A stretch of 64,000 nt of DNA from Flectonema sp. DT1601 (GCA_964019425.1 OZ025815.1:248001-312000), one strand, 5' to 3'; counted from the stretch's first letter, positions 1 to 10,551 are shown. The notes: generated by a model not told the origin, from the sequence alone. Numbers and translations are program-made.

Positions 1-1
1 C

Positions 2-913
2 TTGTTTTTTAAACTTTTTATATTCAGTTTTGGTTGGAGGATGTGAAAAAAAAAACCTAATTTTCTGCAACGTAGCATGGCCATCTTGATCTTTTCCGAA
101 AGATGCAAGCAGCATGGCCGACAGATGAGTTAGGTTTCGCTCTTCAAGGATAGTTTCCATAGCATCTTCATCACCGCCAGCTTCGGATAATAAATCGTTG
201 ATTATAGATTGATCAAGAGCTAGGATGAAATGAATACTAAGTATGACATCTTCAGATGGGCTCCACCAGTCATACGCGATACGTATATCAGGACAAGAAC
301 GAGCATGGTAAACAGTTGTGACTGGAGAATCATAAAAAGACAATTGATGTGCTGTCCACAGAGCTGTGAGTGCTGTAAATATTGTGTTCAAAATATCGAT
401 AACACTCCTGTCATCAATGCTCCTAAAGAAATCAGCGATTGAAAAAACAGCACCTGCGAATATAACAACGGCAGAGAAACGAGTTACTCTGTTGAATAAA
501 CTTCCAACTTCTTTAGCAGCTTCTAACCAAACAACGAATCGCAAACTTTCATAAGGAGTGGGTCCTACCTTCACTACAAGAAGCATAAACTGAAGAGCCA
601 TAATCAAACTAAACAAAATCAATCCCAACACTAACACTAACCCGATACCTCCTCCGTTTATATTGAGGTTAGGACATTCAAAGATGTCCCTGGCTTGAGT
701 AACATTCTCCGTGCTTGTCGTACCTGCTTCTACACAGTCTGTGTATTTTACTTCACAATAAGCCGCAACCACATCATTAATAATCAAAAAGAACCCAAAC
801 CACATTAAGAAATACGGTGAAAACTGAGCGCAGAGGCATAACAACTTCCTCCATTTACTGGTCTTTTGAGATTGCTTCTCAATCGGGATGAGAGCTTTGT
901 AAGAGTCAGACAT
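2..913 (-). CDS. Multi-pass membrane protein, 3' end cut by window edge
   Basis: An open frame of 304 codons runs from an ATG at 911-913 off the left edge without a stop. I do not recognise the family. The protein opens with a polar stretch, then a hydrophobic segment (about residues 30-52, FLMWFGFFLIINDVVAA), a cysteine-bearing loop with an N-x-T site, a long hydrophobic segment (about 90-115, IGLVLVLGLILFSLIMALQF) and a third (about 150-170). The rest is soluble and acidic, with ALDQSIINDLLSEAGGDEDA, so it is probably a membrane protein with a cytosolic tail. A candidate splice acceptor (TTTAG) lies 11 nt upstream of the ATG. The reading near positions 30-60 passes through a T-run and may instead be intron, so the extreme C-terminal residues are uncertain. 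Confidence 0.65.
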   Translation of the reverse strand, partial: MSDSYKALIPIEKQSQKTSKWRKLLCLCAQFSPYFLMWFGFFLIINDVVAAYCEVKYTDCVEAGTTSTENVTQARDIFECPNLNINGGGIGLVLVLGLILFSLIMALQFMLLVVKVGPTPYESLRFVVWLEAAKEVGSLFNRVTRFSAVVIFAGAVFSIADFFRSIDDRSVIDILNTIFTALTALWTAHQLSFYDSPVTTVYHARSCPDIRIAYDWWSPSEDVILSIHFILALDQSIINDLLSEAGGDEDAMETILEERNLTHLSAMLLASFGKDQDGHATLQKIRFFFSHPPTKTEYKKFKKQ

Positions 914-1229
914 TTATTTGTGACTAAATCATTTTCAAGAACTGGAATTAGAAATAATTGATAAGCTGTGTATAGTATTCCTCGAAATTTCTCATTATTT
1001 TATAGCCCACACGAATCCCAAAAAACCCAACAAGCTTCTCATTAGTAGTGTTTTATCCTTGAAAAACATCAAATAAAAGTGACGATAAACAAAAAAAAAA
1101 TACATTAGAAGAAATAATTTAAAATATCAGAGGGAAAAGGAGCGATTCGTTACTCGGAAATAATCAGCCTATTTCTAGTAGCTGTAATACAGTGGAGTAA
1201 AAAGTTCACTTTTGCGAAGAAAAAATTCA

Positions 1230-1389
1230 AATTCAGATAAAGCCTTGTATTTCACTTTTTTTTGTTGATCGCAGACAGTATTACCGGAGCCACAGGGAAC
1301 TATGATAAATAATAAATAAAACGGCTCTTAAATCTGAATAATATCTTCTTCTCCGTGCACAAAAAGAAAACAAAAAATAAAAAATAATA
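1230..1389 (+). repeat. Dispersed hairpin element, family A, copy 1
   Basis: It begins with ATTCAGATAAAGCC and later shows GGCTCTTAAATCTGAAT (1323-1339); these arms are complementary and would close a stem around a loop containing TGTTGATCGCAGACAGTA. It ends in an A-rich tail. Compared with copies 2 and 3 it lacks the small CCGAC-TTC-GTCGG terminal hairpin, retaining only CTTCTCCG. Confidence 0.75.
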
Positions 1390-1654
1390 ACGTCGTCGAA
1401 CATGGTGATGGTACGTTTATGTTTATAATAGCGCTGCTAATCCAGGTAAAATTTTTTCATTCATTTCGATTGTTATTTAATTATGATTTAGCGCCTCTAT
1501 GAATCAAGTTAAGTCATATAGGCTCCTTAAATTAAACGATTGATATTGAATGAGGTATGCCAACCAAGGAATTGTGGCAGGCGCATTGCTCTACTTTATG
1601 GATAGATAGATAGATAGATAAGGAAGTCCAATACATTGCGTACTGTGCATCGCT

Positions 1655-1800
1655 GATACAGCAAACTAGGGAGCATCGGGTTAACTCCCTAGAGCTACGA
1701 GGCAACAGCAACGTAATTAGACCCAATCTTGTTAGGATTGTTTTATTATAGCTTCGGCTGACGGGGCATAATGAACACAGTATGCCCTGTCATGGATTCC
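1655..1800 (+). repeat. Dispersed hairpin element, family E, copy 1
   Basis: It contains a perfect 8-bp hairpin (CTAGGGAG at 1666-1673 with CTCCCTAG at 1685-1692), a CAATC/GATTG hairpin at about 1724-1740, the shared motif TTATAGCTTCGGC, and a 12-bp hairpin with one wobble pair (TGACGGGGCATA with TATGCCCTGTCA, 1759-1792). The first half matches 15353-15425, and the second half matches 16398-16437. Confidence 0.6.
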
Positions 1801-2963
1801 CCTCAAGTTGTATAAGGCAATTATATTAAAGAAAATATAGCCCATATTTCTTGTGAGATTATTTGTTCTTTTTTGGATATGCTACTAGACTGTTTGTTTA
1901 TTTTTCGTTTCACATTCATGAAACATGTCGTAGACCCCCGCTTGAAGACATCCGAAGAGCGGCAAACAGAAATGAAATAGTCACGAACGTGGACGCAAAC
2001 TATTCCAATTATGGTTGGGAAAAACAAAAGAGTAGGACATGACTAGATCAGTGGTCAATGGCCACTTGAACCCAGAGGTCTTCCTTAAATGTCCTCTTCC
2101 TGTAAGGAAGAAATGAACCACAGTTTACCAAAATATAAAGATCAAAATAAAAAATAACTGAACAAACTAAAAAATAGACTGCATGTAATAAGAAACAGCT
2201 ATTCATGCGGAAAGTTTCTCACTCTATGCCACTGACAAGACTCTCACTGGGGAAAAGACGTAGACTTAGCCCGGAAAAAGAAACACGGGTTGAATAAAGA
2301 ATACGAAACAATATGGAAACACTTCTCTTTTTTTTATATCAAACATGAACAAAAGCAACACCCGAAAGGATGCCCTGCGTAGTCAGCAATATCGAAAAGT
2401 GACACGTGTCTACAAAACTTATCCTAAACCAAAACATATAAAGAAGGGAGGACAGGAGGGGGAAAAAAATACTTTCAATTTTTGGCGAAATACGCACCTC
2501 GTCGAATGCTAGTAAACAAAGTCATCAGGATATTAATCAGGAGTCAACCTCCATGACAGTTCGCTTTATAAGTTTGTCCTTGCTGTACGGTATTGTTTTT
2601 CTTTGTGTGAAATTAAGTTGGGAAAACTGAACTCAACTCCGAACAAAAAGTTTGAAACCCTCGCCAACTCCACTCAAGTCGTAGTAACCAGAGTTGGTAT
2701 AGCGACAGTTTTCACAAATAAACAATTAATCAATAAACACATAATGGTCTGGTCAGTTTCCAGACTAAAATTAAAAAATCTCAAAGATTGATAACAAGTC
2801 CTGAACTTAATAGAAAATGATTACTCGTGTCAAATACCGGAAAAAAAAAACCCTCGTAACACAACCATAGGCCATTCACCCTAATTGCCCAAGCAATAGT
2901 AATACAAAGGGCACGAATAGCTATATACCAATTCTGCAAAAAAGAATGGGCAAACTTCATTTG

Positions 2964-3056
2964 TGCAACCGGTAGAAAATCCTAATAAAGGAATAGGTTA
3001 GTTACGCTGCCACAATTCTCTTTCTACCGAACGATGGGTTTATAGGTACAAAAAAT
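2964..3056 (+). repeat. Dispersed hairpin element, family B, copy 1
   Basis: It shares GCAACC, ATCCTAATAAAGGAATAGG, TACGC, CACAATTCTC, CCGAA, GGGTTT and TAGGTACAAA with the copy at 4223-4345. The ends are complementary (CGGTAGAAA with TTTCTACCG), so it can fold on itself. It is followed by A-rich sequence. Confidence 0.7.
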
Positions 3057-3085
3057 CATCAAATTGTATAGTCAGACGGATATTG

Positions 3086-3116
<31 letters not shown>

Positions 3117-3211
3117 TTCAAAGAACAGTCGATATTTCGGCGGAGAAAACTGCTTTTTCCCAATCAGTAGGAACGAGAAGTGAGTGCCAGTAAAAAAACC
3201 AACCAACAACA

Positions 3212-3244
<33 letters not shown>

Positions 3245-4222
3245 AAAGAAAAAAGAAAGAAAAGAACGCCATTGCATTGGTTGCTTGTAATTGGCGACTT
3301 TGATAAGCGAGTTCGCAGAGTGACGGAGCATCGAATCGATATGATAAAAAGCATTTCTCTCAGACTTCGAAGTGATTTCAATCTGCGAAGCTATTAAAAA
3401 AGGGGAGCGCACACCACTAGTGATGCTTAACGTGGTACTTTGAAAGTTAAAATACGAGTTTTTTGTTTTAAAGTAAAAAACAAAATATAAGAAGAAAAAG
3501 TTTTAAAAAAAAACTACTATTCCCTTACTTCGTAAGAACTCACGACTCTTGAGGTAGTTCAGATTCTCTGGTTTACCTCCTTTCTCACATCACCATCATT
3601 TATCATCGAGCCACCCAAATACGCCAAAAGAACATAACGATACAGTTCGTGTGATAGGTTTTGAGAGAATAATCCACGTTAACGGTACCAGTTTTACTTA
3701 GGGTCTTGCTCACCTCTCTGGACTCTGAACAAGACAGAATTTAAGAAAAGTTACACGCAACCCGCAGAACTACTAAAAACAGTTCTACATGATAACTAAG
3801 GGTGGATTTTGAACTTTTTTTTGTTTGAAGTCTCAGAGAGGCGAATTACAACTTTAGGGTATTAATACAAAAAAATAATATCAAGAACATCACCAAGAGA
3901 AAATTAGTCAAAACAAAAGGGTTGGGATTTTAGAGGGAGGAGGGGAACTTGATAATATGATGAAATATATCAAGTTGAAACTGTTTAAAAAGAATAGGGT
4001 TCGACACAAACCTTGTTGCAATGAAAAAGAAGAAAATTTGTGTTGACAAATTCAGTGGAACAACGAACAGGAAAAAAATAAACAGAAATAAATAAAAATT
4101 AAGATAACTATTATTATTTTAATTTTTATTTTTTAGCCATGCTCATGAAGTGTGGAGTCAAGGGAATCAAATTTAATTTTTTTGATTTTTTTTTTTACTC
4201 ACACTTTTTTATATTGTTTGTG

Positions 4223-4345
4223 GGCAACCCGGAACAAAATCCTAATAAAGGAATAGGCTAAGCTACGCACAATTCTCCTTCAACCGAAACAACGGGTTTT
4301 TGTAGGTACAAATAAAAAAAAAAAATAAAATAAATATAAAAAAAA
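4223..4345 (+). repeat. Dispersed hairpin element, family B, copy 2
   Basis: It is the second copy of the family at 2964-3056, in the same orientation, with an identical core (ATCCTAATAAAGGAATAGG) and an A-rich tail interrupted by T. The flanking stem has changed to CCCGG...CAACCG, so closing pairs are less perfect than in copy 1. Confidence 0.7.
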
Positions 4346-4765
4346 AACCGTTAAAGCAACAACAACCAGATATCACGTCCAGCAGTGATTCTGTAGCTCA
4401 AAGACAACATGTCATGAAATACCCATATCCGATTGTTTTTATGTGTCGTCATTAACGTCTGAACTAGATATCGAACAATAAAAGAGTTCCGTTATTTATT
4501 TTTTTTTTTTTATTTTTTCTTGTTCTCTAGAATCGTCAGTGAAGCAGAACATCAAAAGGCTACTTCTTATTTTCTATAAACAAAGATCTTAAAGGGATTT
4601 ATTTTCGGGGGATTCCAAGATCGAAGGGGTAACTTCATTCGTTAAGAAAGTAATTTAAAACTAAAACCAAAAACTACAAAAAAAAAAAAAAGACCAGCAG
4701 TACGATAAGATCACATACTGCAAGTTGGGTAGTTTCAATTTAATTTATTAAATCCAAAAGTAGCT

Positions 4766-4801
<36 letters not shown>

Positions 4802-5148
4802 GCGAACTCGGATAAGATTTTAACCGACAGATAGATAAATTTTATTTATGTATTTTCAAGGCAAGCAAATAAAATAGCTCCAGCCTTGCTTTTTTTTTTT
4901 CATTTGTTTTTTACCTTCTACAGGGCGGCGTCAGTGTTAACAAAAAAAAATCGTAAAAAAAAAGGAAGGAAATAGCACAGAAGCCTAAACTAAAAAAAAT
5001 AAATACTGTTCAGCAAACGAAAAAAAAAAAAAAAAAAAAAATTCCGCTATTCACGGAAAGTGATTTCAGAGTTATAATTTTTTTTTTTTTTTTTTTTTAC
5101 CAGATTTTTGCTCATCATATTAAGGATTCTCTACATAACATATCTCAA

Positions 5149-8100
5149 CTATATACGAGTATGACTTAATCTGACGTGGCCCACACTCTTTTGATTAACT
5201 TTCGACGATAAGACGCTATCTTTAAGAATACTTTGACCTGAGTCACTGTTTCTTTCAATCAGTGAACGCGTACGAGACAATTCATCAGAGTCTCCGATGA
5301 ACGACATGCGATTGCGACTAACCATTTGATCTAAAGAGCGCACTGTCACTCCAAAGTCAGGATATGCATTAGTAGTTCCAGACTCTGGAAGAGGGGTATA
5401 GTTACTTACACTTTCTTCATACGTAGAATCATCTTTTACCACCATTGACATATCACCCATACTGTCTAATTCATGATGTTCTTTTCCAAGTTGTTTTTTT
5501 CTTGATGTACAAATATCCCAAAACCAAGTAATGATATCATAAAATCCTCTAATCACACACAAAAACATCCCAGTCATTAATAAATATTGTCCATACTTAG
5601 ACACCGGAGAATCAGATTCACGTTTAAAGTATAAAATTCCCATAACCGTCAACCCAATTGCAGGAATACCAGAAGCAATTCCCATAAGATGGTTCAAGAA
5701 ACTATTTATAAAAGGTTTGTACCATAGACAAAGCCAACACATAATAAACATGATTAGTGCAATGCTCAATGCCTTAACGGCACAAACATCGAAATTCGAT
5801 GATCGGATGCCCGTAATTACCGTCACAGGTATGGCATGGCAGACTTCAACAAGAATGAAGGTTCCTCTTTTTAGCCTGTCGTTATATATGTCGAATGATA
5901 AACCCATTCGCTCAGCATGGTGTTCTTTTTTAGAAACCCAAACAGAGTTACCAATTAGGTACCTCTTCCACTTTGGTTGATCTTCTTTATGTTGGTATAA
6001 AACACTATTAAAATTGCCTGGCTTTACCGTCCACCACAAAAACGCAACAAGACAACCTGTATATGCAAAACCCCAAAGCGCAATGAGAATGTGAAGAAAG
6101 TTTTCATGATCGTACAGAAGCACATCAACACTCGACTGTAACACTCCAACGAATAAGAATTGCGGTACTAATGATAAAGCTGAAGGGTATCTTAGAATGG
6201 CACTCGCTTCATCGTAGGTCTGATTTCTTATCGTTTTAACAACTGACACCATCGCATACATGAAAACAGTTACTGCAACAGTTAAGATTGTGTTCCCAAT
6301 GATGCATCCAAGTTCACTCGATCCGTCAATGCGAAAACGAAGAGGATGTAGGATACCAGGGATATCTTCTCCTTTAACTTCATCAGTGCAACTTAGTCCA
6401 CTAGCGATAGCCGTCAACTTCGCAGCCATCGGATTCAATGCAACTGCTGATGACACAGTTGCCGCCTTCCAAGCCTTTCCTTCTGTCGGTGATGGTGTTG
6501 GAACATCAGTCGGTACGACTGGAGGAACTGGAACACCAGTAGGAGGAGAACCCGTTGGAATCGCAGTCGGAGGAACATCTGTCGGAGTTTCAGTTTTCGG
6601 AATAGCCGGCTGAGGAACTAACGTCGGCGGTAATGGAAGTCCAGTAGGCGGTGCGTCTGTTGGTACAAGGGTTTCTAGCATCCCAAGTGCCGGCTGTGGT
6701 GTTGGCACGGTAGGTGTCGATGTCGGAGGAACGGCAGTGGGAATTGCAGTTGGCACAAGAGTGGGGACGGCTGTTGGTATGGCAGTGGGGATTGCCGTCG
6801 GTACTGCCGTAGGTACGGCGGTAGGGACAGCAGTTGGCACAGATGTAGGAATTGCTGTTGGCACGTTAGTAGGAACTGCTGTTGGCACGTTAGTAGGAAC
6901 CGCTGTTGGCACGTTAGTAGGAACCGCTGTCGGCACGTTAGTAGGAACTGCTGTCGGCACGTTAGTAGGAACCGCTGTCGGCACGTTAGTAGGAACTGCT
7001 GTCGGCACGTTAGTAGGAACCGCTGTCGGCACGTTAGTAGGAACCGCTGTTGGGACGTTAGTAGGAACTGCTGTTGGCACGTTAGTAGGAACCGCTGTTG
7101 GCACGTTAGTAGGAACTTCTGTCGGTGAAGCAGTATCAATACAGGATGATGTTATCGTCGGTATAGTATTACCCTGATTTTTTTTGGGATTACAAAGCGC
7201 GGCAAGGGTACCGGGATCGTTTATATTGTCCGGACAGGATTCCCACCTGAACATCTTCTCATCGAGCAGATCAAGACGCCACTTGTCTCTTTTCTCTAGA
7301 TACAGTATGTAGAGATCCATTTCATAAACACGAGGACGAATACGATGATAAATACCATTAACAGCCGATGGATCAGAACCAGACACAGTAACAAAAGACG
7401 GGTAGTCGCATTGACCAGCTGGAGCAGCTGTATATGAACAAGACGTTGCCGTTATATCAGGAAAGACGCCTCCAATCTCTTGAGCACCGTTATTTTCCTT
7501 ACATCCGATTAACAACTCAGGGTTTAACACTTGAGTTTTACAATCCCACTTCCAGTATTTTGTTGAACCTTGACGAATAACCCACTTTTCACCTTTATCT
7601 GACTCAGGAAATAGTCTAAACCCTGCATTTGAATACGATCCGTCTGTTTGAAGTGAGAATGTCCCATAAGGAGATGGTGTCAACATATTAGATCCTGTGA
7701 CAGTAATTGAACTCGGAACATCATCACATGGAGCTTGTCTTGGAGAGCATCCAGTAACTGATATAGTAGGTAGGATACCACCTTTTTCAGGTTTTCTTTC
7801 ACACAGAGATCCTAGATCAGCTGGGTTTCTTACAGATTCCGAACACCTTTCCCACTTAAATAATTTTGTAGTGGATCCGTCATCATGGTTTAGTCTCCAC
7901 TTGTCACTTTTTTCTTCGAAAAGTTTGAAATTACCAAAACGATAAATCATTAACTCATCATCAACTGCACTCGTGCGAGTGTAAACACCATTAGCAGCGC
8001 TTGGCATTGTACCGTATGAAACAGTAATTGAGTCTGGTCTTGATCCTCCGCAACTAACACAACTTGTCCCCGTGTCAGTTATTGCTGTCGGGAGTGTGCC

Positions 8101-8415
8101 TGAGTTTAGAGCGAGCCCAGCGCAAAAGAATCGAAGGTCTTCTGGGTTAACGACGTTGTTTGCACAACTCCATGAGAAATCACTGTCTAAAAACCATTCC
8201 ATATTCATTGCATTGAAATATAATCTGCGAGATCCAAACGAATACTCTTGAGAACCAACTCTCGTATAAACGCCGTTTGCTGATACCGGTACTGCACCCT
8301 CAACTGTTACTTCAGTTGGTTCACAGGTAGATTCAGCTGGCGGTGGTGCACCTCCTTTAATCATCATCACCATCGCCATGACGCTTGTTAACTTTGTCCA
8401 TGTTCTTATGATCAT
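5149..8415 (-). CDS. Large surface protein: four repeated ectodomains, Pro-Thr stalk, seven membrane segments
   Basis: A 1088-residue protein if translation starts at the ATG at 8413-8415; an in-frame ATG at 8449-8451 adds 12 residues, but TTTTCTTAG between them looks like a splice acceptor, so I prefer the inner start. The order is: a hydrophobic leader; four related modules of about 100 residues, each with NGVYxR, KWRL or similar, a lone WxxC and a CxxxxxP end; a stalk of VPTN/VPTA repeats (DNA 6730-7130, mostly 24-bp units); about seven hydrophobic helices ([20 protein letters not shown] to [20 protein letters not shown]); and a Ser-rich cytosolic tail. The layout suggests a surface receptor or adhesin. 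I do not recognise the seven-pass family and assign no ligand. No introns are needed. The next gene on the left is also a membrane protein. Confidence 0.85.
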   Translation of the reverse strand: MIIRTWTKLTSVMAMVMMIKGGAPPPAESTCEPTEVTVEGAVPVSANGVYTRVGSQEYSFGSRRLYFNAMNMEWFLDSDFSWSCANNVVNPEDLRFFCAGLALNSGTLPTAITDTGTSCVSCGGSRPDSITVSYGTMPSAANGVYTRTSAVDDELMIYRFGNFKLFEEKSDKWRLNHDDGSTTKLFKWERCSESVRNPADLGSLCERKPEKGGILPTISVTGCSPRQAPCDDVPSSITVTGSNMLTPSPYGTFSLQTDGSYSNAGFRLFPESDKGEKWVIRQGSTKYWKWDCKTQVLNPELLIGCKENNGAQEIGGVFPDITATSCSYTAAPAGQCDYPSFVTVSGSDPSAVNGIYHRIRPRVYEMDLYILYLEKRDKWRLDLLDEKMFRWESCPDNINDPGTLAALCNPKKNQGNTIPTITSSCIDTASPTEVPTNVPTAVPTNVPTAVPTNVPTAVPTNVPTAVPTNVPTAVPTNVPTAVPTNVPTAVPTNVPTAVPTNVPTAVPTNVPTAVPTNVPTAIPTSVPTAVPTAVPTAVPTAIPTAIPTAVPTLVPTAIPTAVPPTSTPTVPTPQPALGMLETLVPTDAPPTGLPLPPTLVPQPAIPKTETPTDVPPTAIPTGSPPTGVPVPPVVPTDVPTPSPTEGKAWKAATVSSAVALNPMAAKLTAIASGLSCTDEVKGEDIPGILHPLRFRIDGSSELGCIIGNTILTVAVTVFMYAMVSVVKTIRNQTYDEASAILRYPSALSLVPQFLFVGVLQSSVDVLLYDHENFLHILIALWGFAYTGCLVAFLWWTVKPGNFNSVLYQHKEDQPKWKRYLIGNSVWVSKKEHHAERMGLSFDIYNDRLKRGTFILVEVCHAIPVTVITGIRSSNFDVCAVKALSIALIMFIMCWLCLWYKPFINSFLNHLMGIASGIPAIGLTVMGILYFKRESDSPVSKYGQYLLMTGMFLCVIRGFYDIITWFWDICTSRKKQLGKEHHELDSMGDMSMVVKDDSTYEESVSNYTPLPESGTTNAYPDFGVTVRSLDQMVSRNRMSFIGDSDELSRTRSLIERNSDSGQSILKDSVLSSKVNQKSVGHVRLSHTRI
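6730..7130. repeat. Coding minisatellite (24-bp units) in the stalk of the membrane protein
   Basis: About 11 near-identical 24-bp units (plus-strand phase GTTGGCACGTTAGTAGGAAC) occupy 6853-7120, flanked by degenerate 12-bp units. On the gene strand they encode AVPTNVPT. Units differ mainly at synonymous positions (T/C of the Gly/Thr codons). All six frames stay open here, producing false overlapping frames on both strands. Confidence 0.9.
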
Positions 8416-8455
8416 TTCCAAGCAACTAAGAAAAGAACATATAAACACCATGACC

Positions 8456-8776
8456 TCACTTATAAATAAATGTCAGACGATTTCGTCGCGGTAGTACTTC
8501 CTCGAGGGACGAGAAGTACAATAAAAATAAAATAATAAAAATACCCAGCAGGCAAGCTAGAGAAAACAACACAGAGAAGCAGTGACACACATCAGGTTCT
8601 TTGAAGAATAGCCTCCGAGGACTGTAGTGTTTCAAAAGACCGTCACATTGTTTGTCACTTCCACAGTTGTATTGAACTGTACTTTGAATTGCCATATCGC
8701 ACATTGGGCTAGGGAACAGTGCGGTCTCAATGGGGGGGAAAATTACTCTGAACCAAGACACTCTAAACCAGTACAC
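8456..8776 (-). CDS. Small membrane ORF, doubtful; possible upstream exon
   Basis: A 106-codon open frame (inner [13 protein letters not shown]) with a strongly hydrophobic segment ([20 protein letters not shown]) and basic flanks. It lies in the 3' region of the deiodinase gene and just upstream of the large membrane protein. Its stop region reads TATAAGTGAGG; a 34-nt GTGAGG...TTTTCTTAG interval could join it in frame to the next gene, adding an N-terminal membrane segment. There is no homology that I recognise, and the AT-rich context makes chance ORFs likely, so confidence is low. Confidence 0.25.
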   Translation of the reverse strand: MYWFRVSWFRVIFPPIETALFPSPMCDMAIQSTVQYNCGSDKQCDGLLKHYSPRRLFFKEPDVCHCFSVLFSLACLLGIFIILFLLYFSSLEEVLPRRNRLTFIYK

Positions 8777-8823
8777 TCTGAACTAGTACATACATTCTGA
8801 ACCAGTACATTGTGAACCAGTAG
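8744..8823. repeat. Degenerate minisatellite, CTCTGAACCAGTACA-type units
   Basis: Five or six imperfect units of 15-20 bp, based on CTCTGAACCAGTACA, follow each other directly. It lies downstream of the deiodinase stop codon, so it is probably in or beyond that 3'UTR. It overlaps the start of the doubtful 106-codon frame. Confidence 0.7.
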
Positions 8824-8915
8824 CACACCTGAAGATTAATAATGTTTTGGAGAAAAAACAAAAGAACAAAGAAGAAGAATAAGAGCGAAAAAAAAACAGT
8901 AAATAAATAAAGAAA

Positions 8916-8936
8916 GGTAGTCCGATACTGACTACC
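8916..8936 (-). other. Perfect 7-bp hairpin just after the deiodinase stop
   Basis: GGTAGTC, a 7-nt loop and GACTACC form a perfect stem 20 nt after the stop codon on the gene strand. It lacks the TGA/GA quartet and apical AA of a SECIS element, so I do not call it one. It could be a 3'UTR structure or chance. Confidence 0.4.
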
Positions 8937-8956
8937 CAAAACATGTCAAACAACTA

Positions 8957-9934
8957 TTATTTGGTATTTTCCTGTAGCTCAGGGTACCTGCTATGAATGT
9001 ACTGCTCTATTTCATTAGGATTGTAAGAAGCATCTTCGGGATAGGCGATGTATTCCATTTTGCCATTGAGAATAATGTAAAATCTCTCTGGCCAAGAAGC
9101 ATAGGCATTATTAAAATCATTTTCAATGCTATCCGTAATTGAAGGCATCTTAACACCGAGATCAGTCCAACATTTAATAGCGCATTGGATTCGATATTCT
9201 TGAGTTTTGTGTTGATCAAAACAAACACGATCTCCTAACGGCCACTGATCTTGAGCGTGTGCCTCAACAATATAGATGTGAAGGAAATCAACTTTCGAAG
9301 AATACGCAGAAAACAGGAAATTCCAGTAATCTGCATATTCTCTAAATGGAGGTCAACTGTATGACCCTCCAAGAACAACTAGAGGTCTATCTGTCTTCAT
9401 GAAGTCGTGAAGCATGCGATTTTCACCAGAGCTTGTTACTAGTCGTGCGTTGGGGGCTGGACTTCCCTTGCGGAGGTCACCTTCACGAGTGATGTCATAT
9501 TTAACAACTAAAGGAACAGCCATAACTTCTGGATCCTTGTGGTGATAGTATCTTTGAGTCCACCACATGTCAAGAATATCTTCGTCATCACCTGGAAGAT
9601 CAAATTCTTTGAGAAGTTGCTTCTGCAAATTCTCAGTCACATCACTTTCAAAAGGAAGACGATGTCTGCTATATTCTTCTTGAGTTGCTTTACATGTTCG
9701 AAGTTCATTTTCACGTTCATACATCCGCATTACAATTTCTTTAGGAATCTTTCCTTTATGAGCAGTTCTTTCAATGTTTATCATTGTCTTATTAGTACTA
9801 CTGAACTCTGAAGTCGTGCTCACAGCTGTTCCAAAATCAATTAAATGTCTATTAACAATCTCTTGTGTGGATCCACCAGCGTCTTCGACCTCCTTCGTAT
9901 AACCCTTCTCTATGTGAAGAACATACTTTCCCAT
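8957..9934 (-). CDS. Iodothyronine-deiodinase-like selenoprotein with in-frame TGA (Sec)
   Basis: Reading through one in-frame TGA at 9353-9355 gives a continuous 325-residue protein, with the recoded residue at about 194 and a TAA stop at 8957-8959. The context GSYS-U-PPFREY matches the deiodinase active site (GSCT-U-PPF in vertebrates). It is preceded by the thioredoxin-fold lead GSPAPNARLV...LHDFMKTDRPLVVL and followed by VDFLHIYIVEAHAQDQWP, which aligns with the family's DFLxIYIxEAH segment. The N-terminal 140 residues are less familiar. Known deiodinases remove iodine reductively; protist and bacterial relatives have unproven substrates, so a thiol-redox role is the safe inference. The start ATG (9932-9934) follows CAAACAG, a candidate acceptor. 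No convincing SECIS was found by eye in the 500 nt downstream. The alternative is two ORFs split by a nonsense mutation, but strong conservation on both sides and the position of TGA argue against it. Confidence 0.85.
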
Positions 9935-10101
9935 ATCTGCTGTGCCTGTTTGGGTTAACACAATGAAATGACTGCATTTATTCACTAAAACGATACGAGA
10001 AAACACTTATAAAAAAAAAAAAACACAACAATAGGCTGTTGACGGAGAGCTACCCAGAAACATCGATACGATCCAATAACGGTGGAGTTCTTTTAAAGCT
10101 T

Positions 10102-10551
10102 TTATTTATCACTGCAAGACTCATTTAATATACTCGTATAAGCAGTTCGAACATCACCTGGCATAGGTGTTGGTCGGCTTGTCGTTGGATCTGTCCAAGA
10201 GTGAACAAAAGTACCCACAGCTGAGGCAGATTCCGCAGAACCGTCAAAAATACCTATCCTGTAGGTACAGCTGCTGGTTCCTAACTTCACTACAGAAATA
10301 CCAATTTCAAGTTTTGATGGAAACACTATGGGTTTGTAATAATTACAAGACGAGTGTACAACAAAAGGCTGCGGACGGAGTGCTTCCTTGGCCTCTTCTC
10401 CGAACGAAATAACTTTTTTTTCACTTAAAAATGTACAAACAGAAGTATCAATAAAACTGTAATACTGAACGTTGTTTATGTGACCGAAAGCGTCCTGATC
10501 CATCCAACGGGTTCCCATTGATGTCCAGTACCTATACCCCGATCGAATCAT
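10102..10551 (-). CDS. 4HBT (hotdog-fold) acyl-CoA thioesterase
   Basis: A 149-residue protein of normal single-domain length. The hallmark WMDQDAFGHINNVQYYSFID (about residues 16-35) is the catalytic Asp plus GHxNN segment of the 4-hydroxybenzoyl-CoA thioesterase class. Later strands VHSSCNYYKPIVFPSKLEIG and TYRIGIFDG fit the hotdog sheet. Such enzymes hydrolyse fatty or aromatic acyl-CoAs; substrate and location cannot be read from the sequence, and no clear targeting peptide is seen. A candidate acceptor, CACATCCAG, lies about 16 nt upstream of the ATG. Confidence 0.85.
   Translation of the reverse strand: MIRSGYRYWTSMGTRWMDQDAFGHINNVQYYSFIDTSVCTFLSEKKVISFGEEAKEALRPQPFVVHSSCNYYKPIVFPSKLEIGISVVKLGTSSCTYRIGIFDGSAESASAVGTFVHSWTDPTTSRPTPMPGDVRTAYTSILNESCSDK

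Larger units (their letters stand above)
914..5148. other. Gene-poor interval with dispersed hairpin elements
   Basis: No coding frame longer than about 90 codons is convincing here; the three overlapping minus-strand frames at 3072-3412 are translations of A-runs. The interval holds one copy of hairpin family A (1230-1389), one of family E (1655-1800), a short GATA repeat (about 1603-1621), two copies of family B (2964-3056 and 4223-4345) and at least six A or T runs of 15 or more. A short hairpin-forming stretch near 2075-2110 (CTTCCTTA and TAAGGAAG arms) was also seen. Confidence 0.7.

Noticed and set aside
3072-3412. Three overlapping minus frames with F-rich stretches
   Set aside because: They translate A runs on the plus strand; no conserved content outside them.
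6260-7177. Plus- and minus-strand frames rich in VGTAVGT or FLLTCRQ
   Set aside because: Shadow frames of the Pro-Thr stalk minisatellite.
8916-8936. Hairpin considered as the SECIS element
   Set aside because: Stem of only 7 bp, without TGA/GA quartet or apical AA.
9353-9355. TGA considered as evidence of a code in which TGA means Trp
   Set aside because: Other genes in the window end in TGA and use TGG for Trp; the site falls exactly at the deiodinase Sec position.
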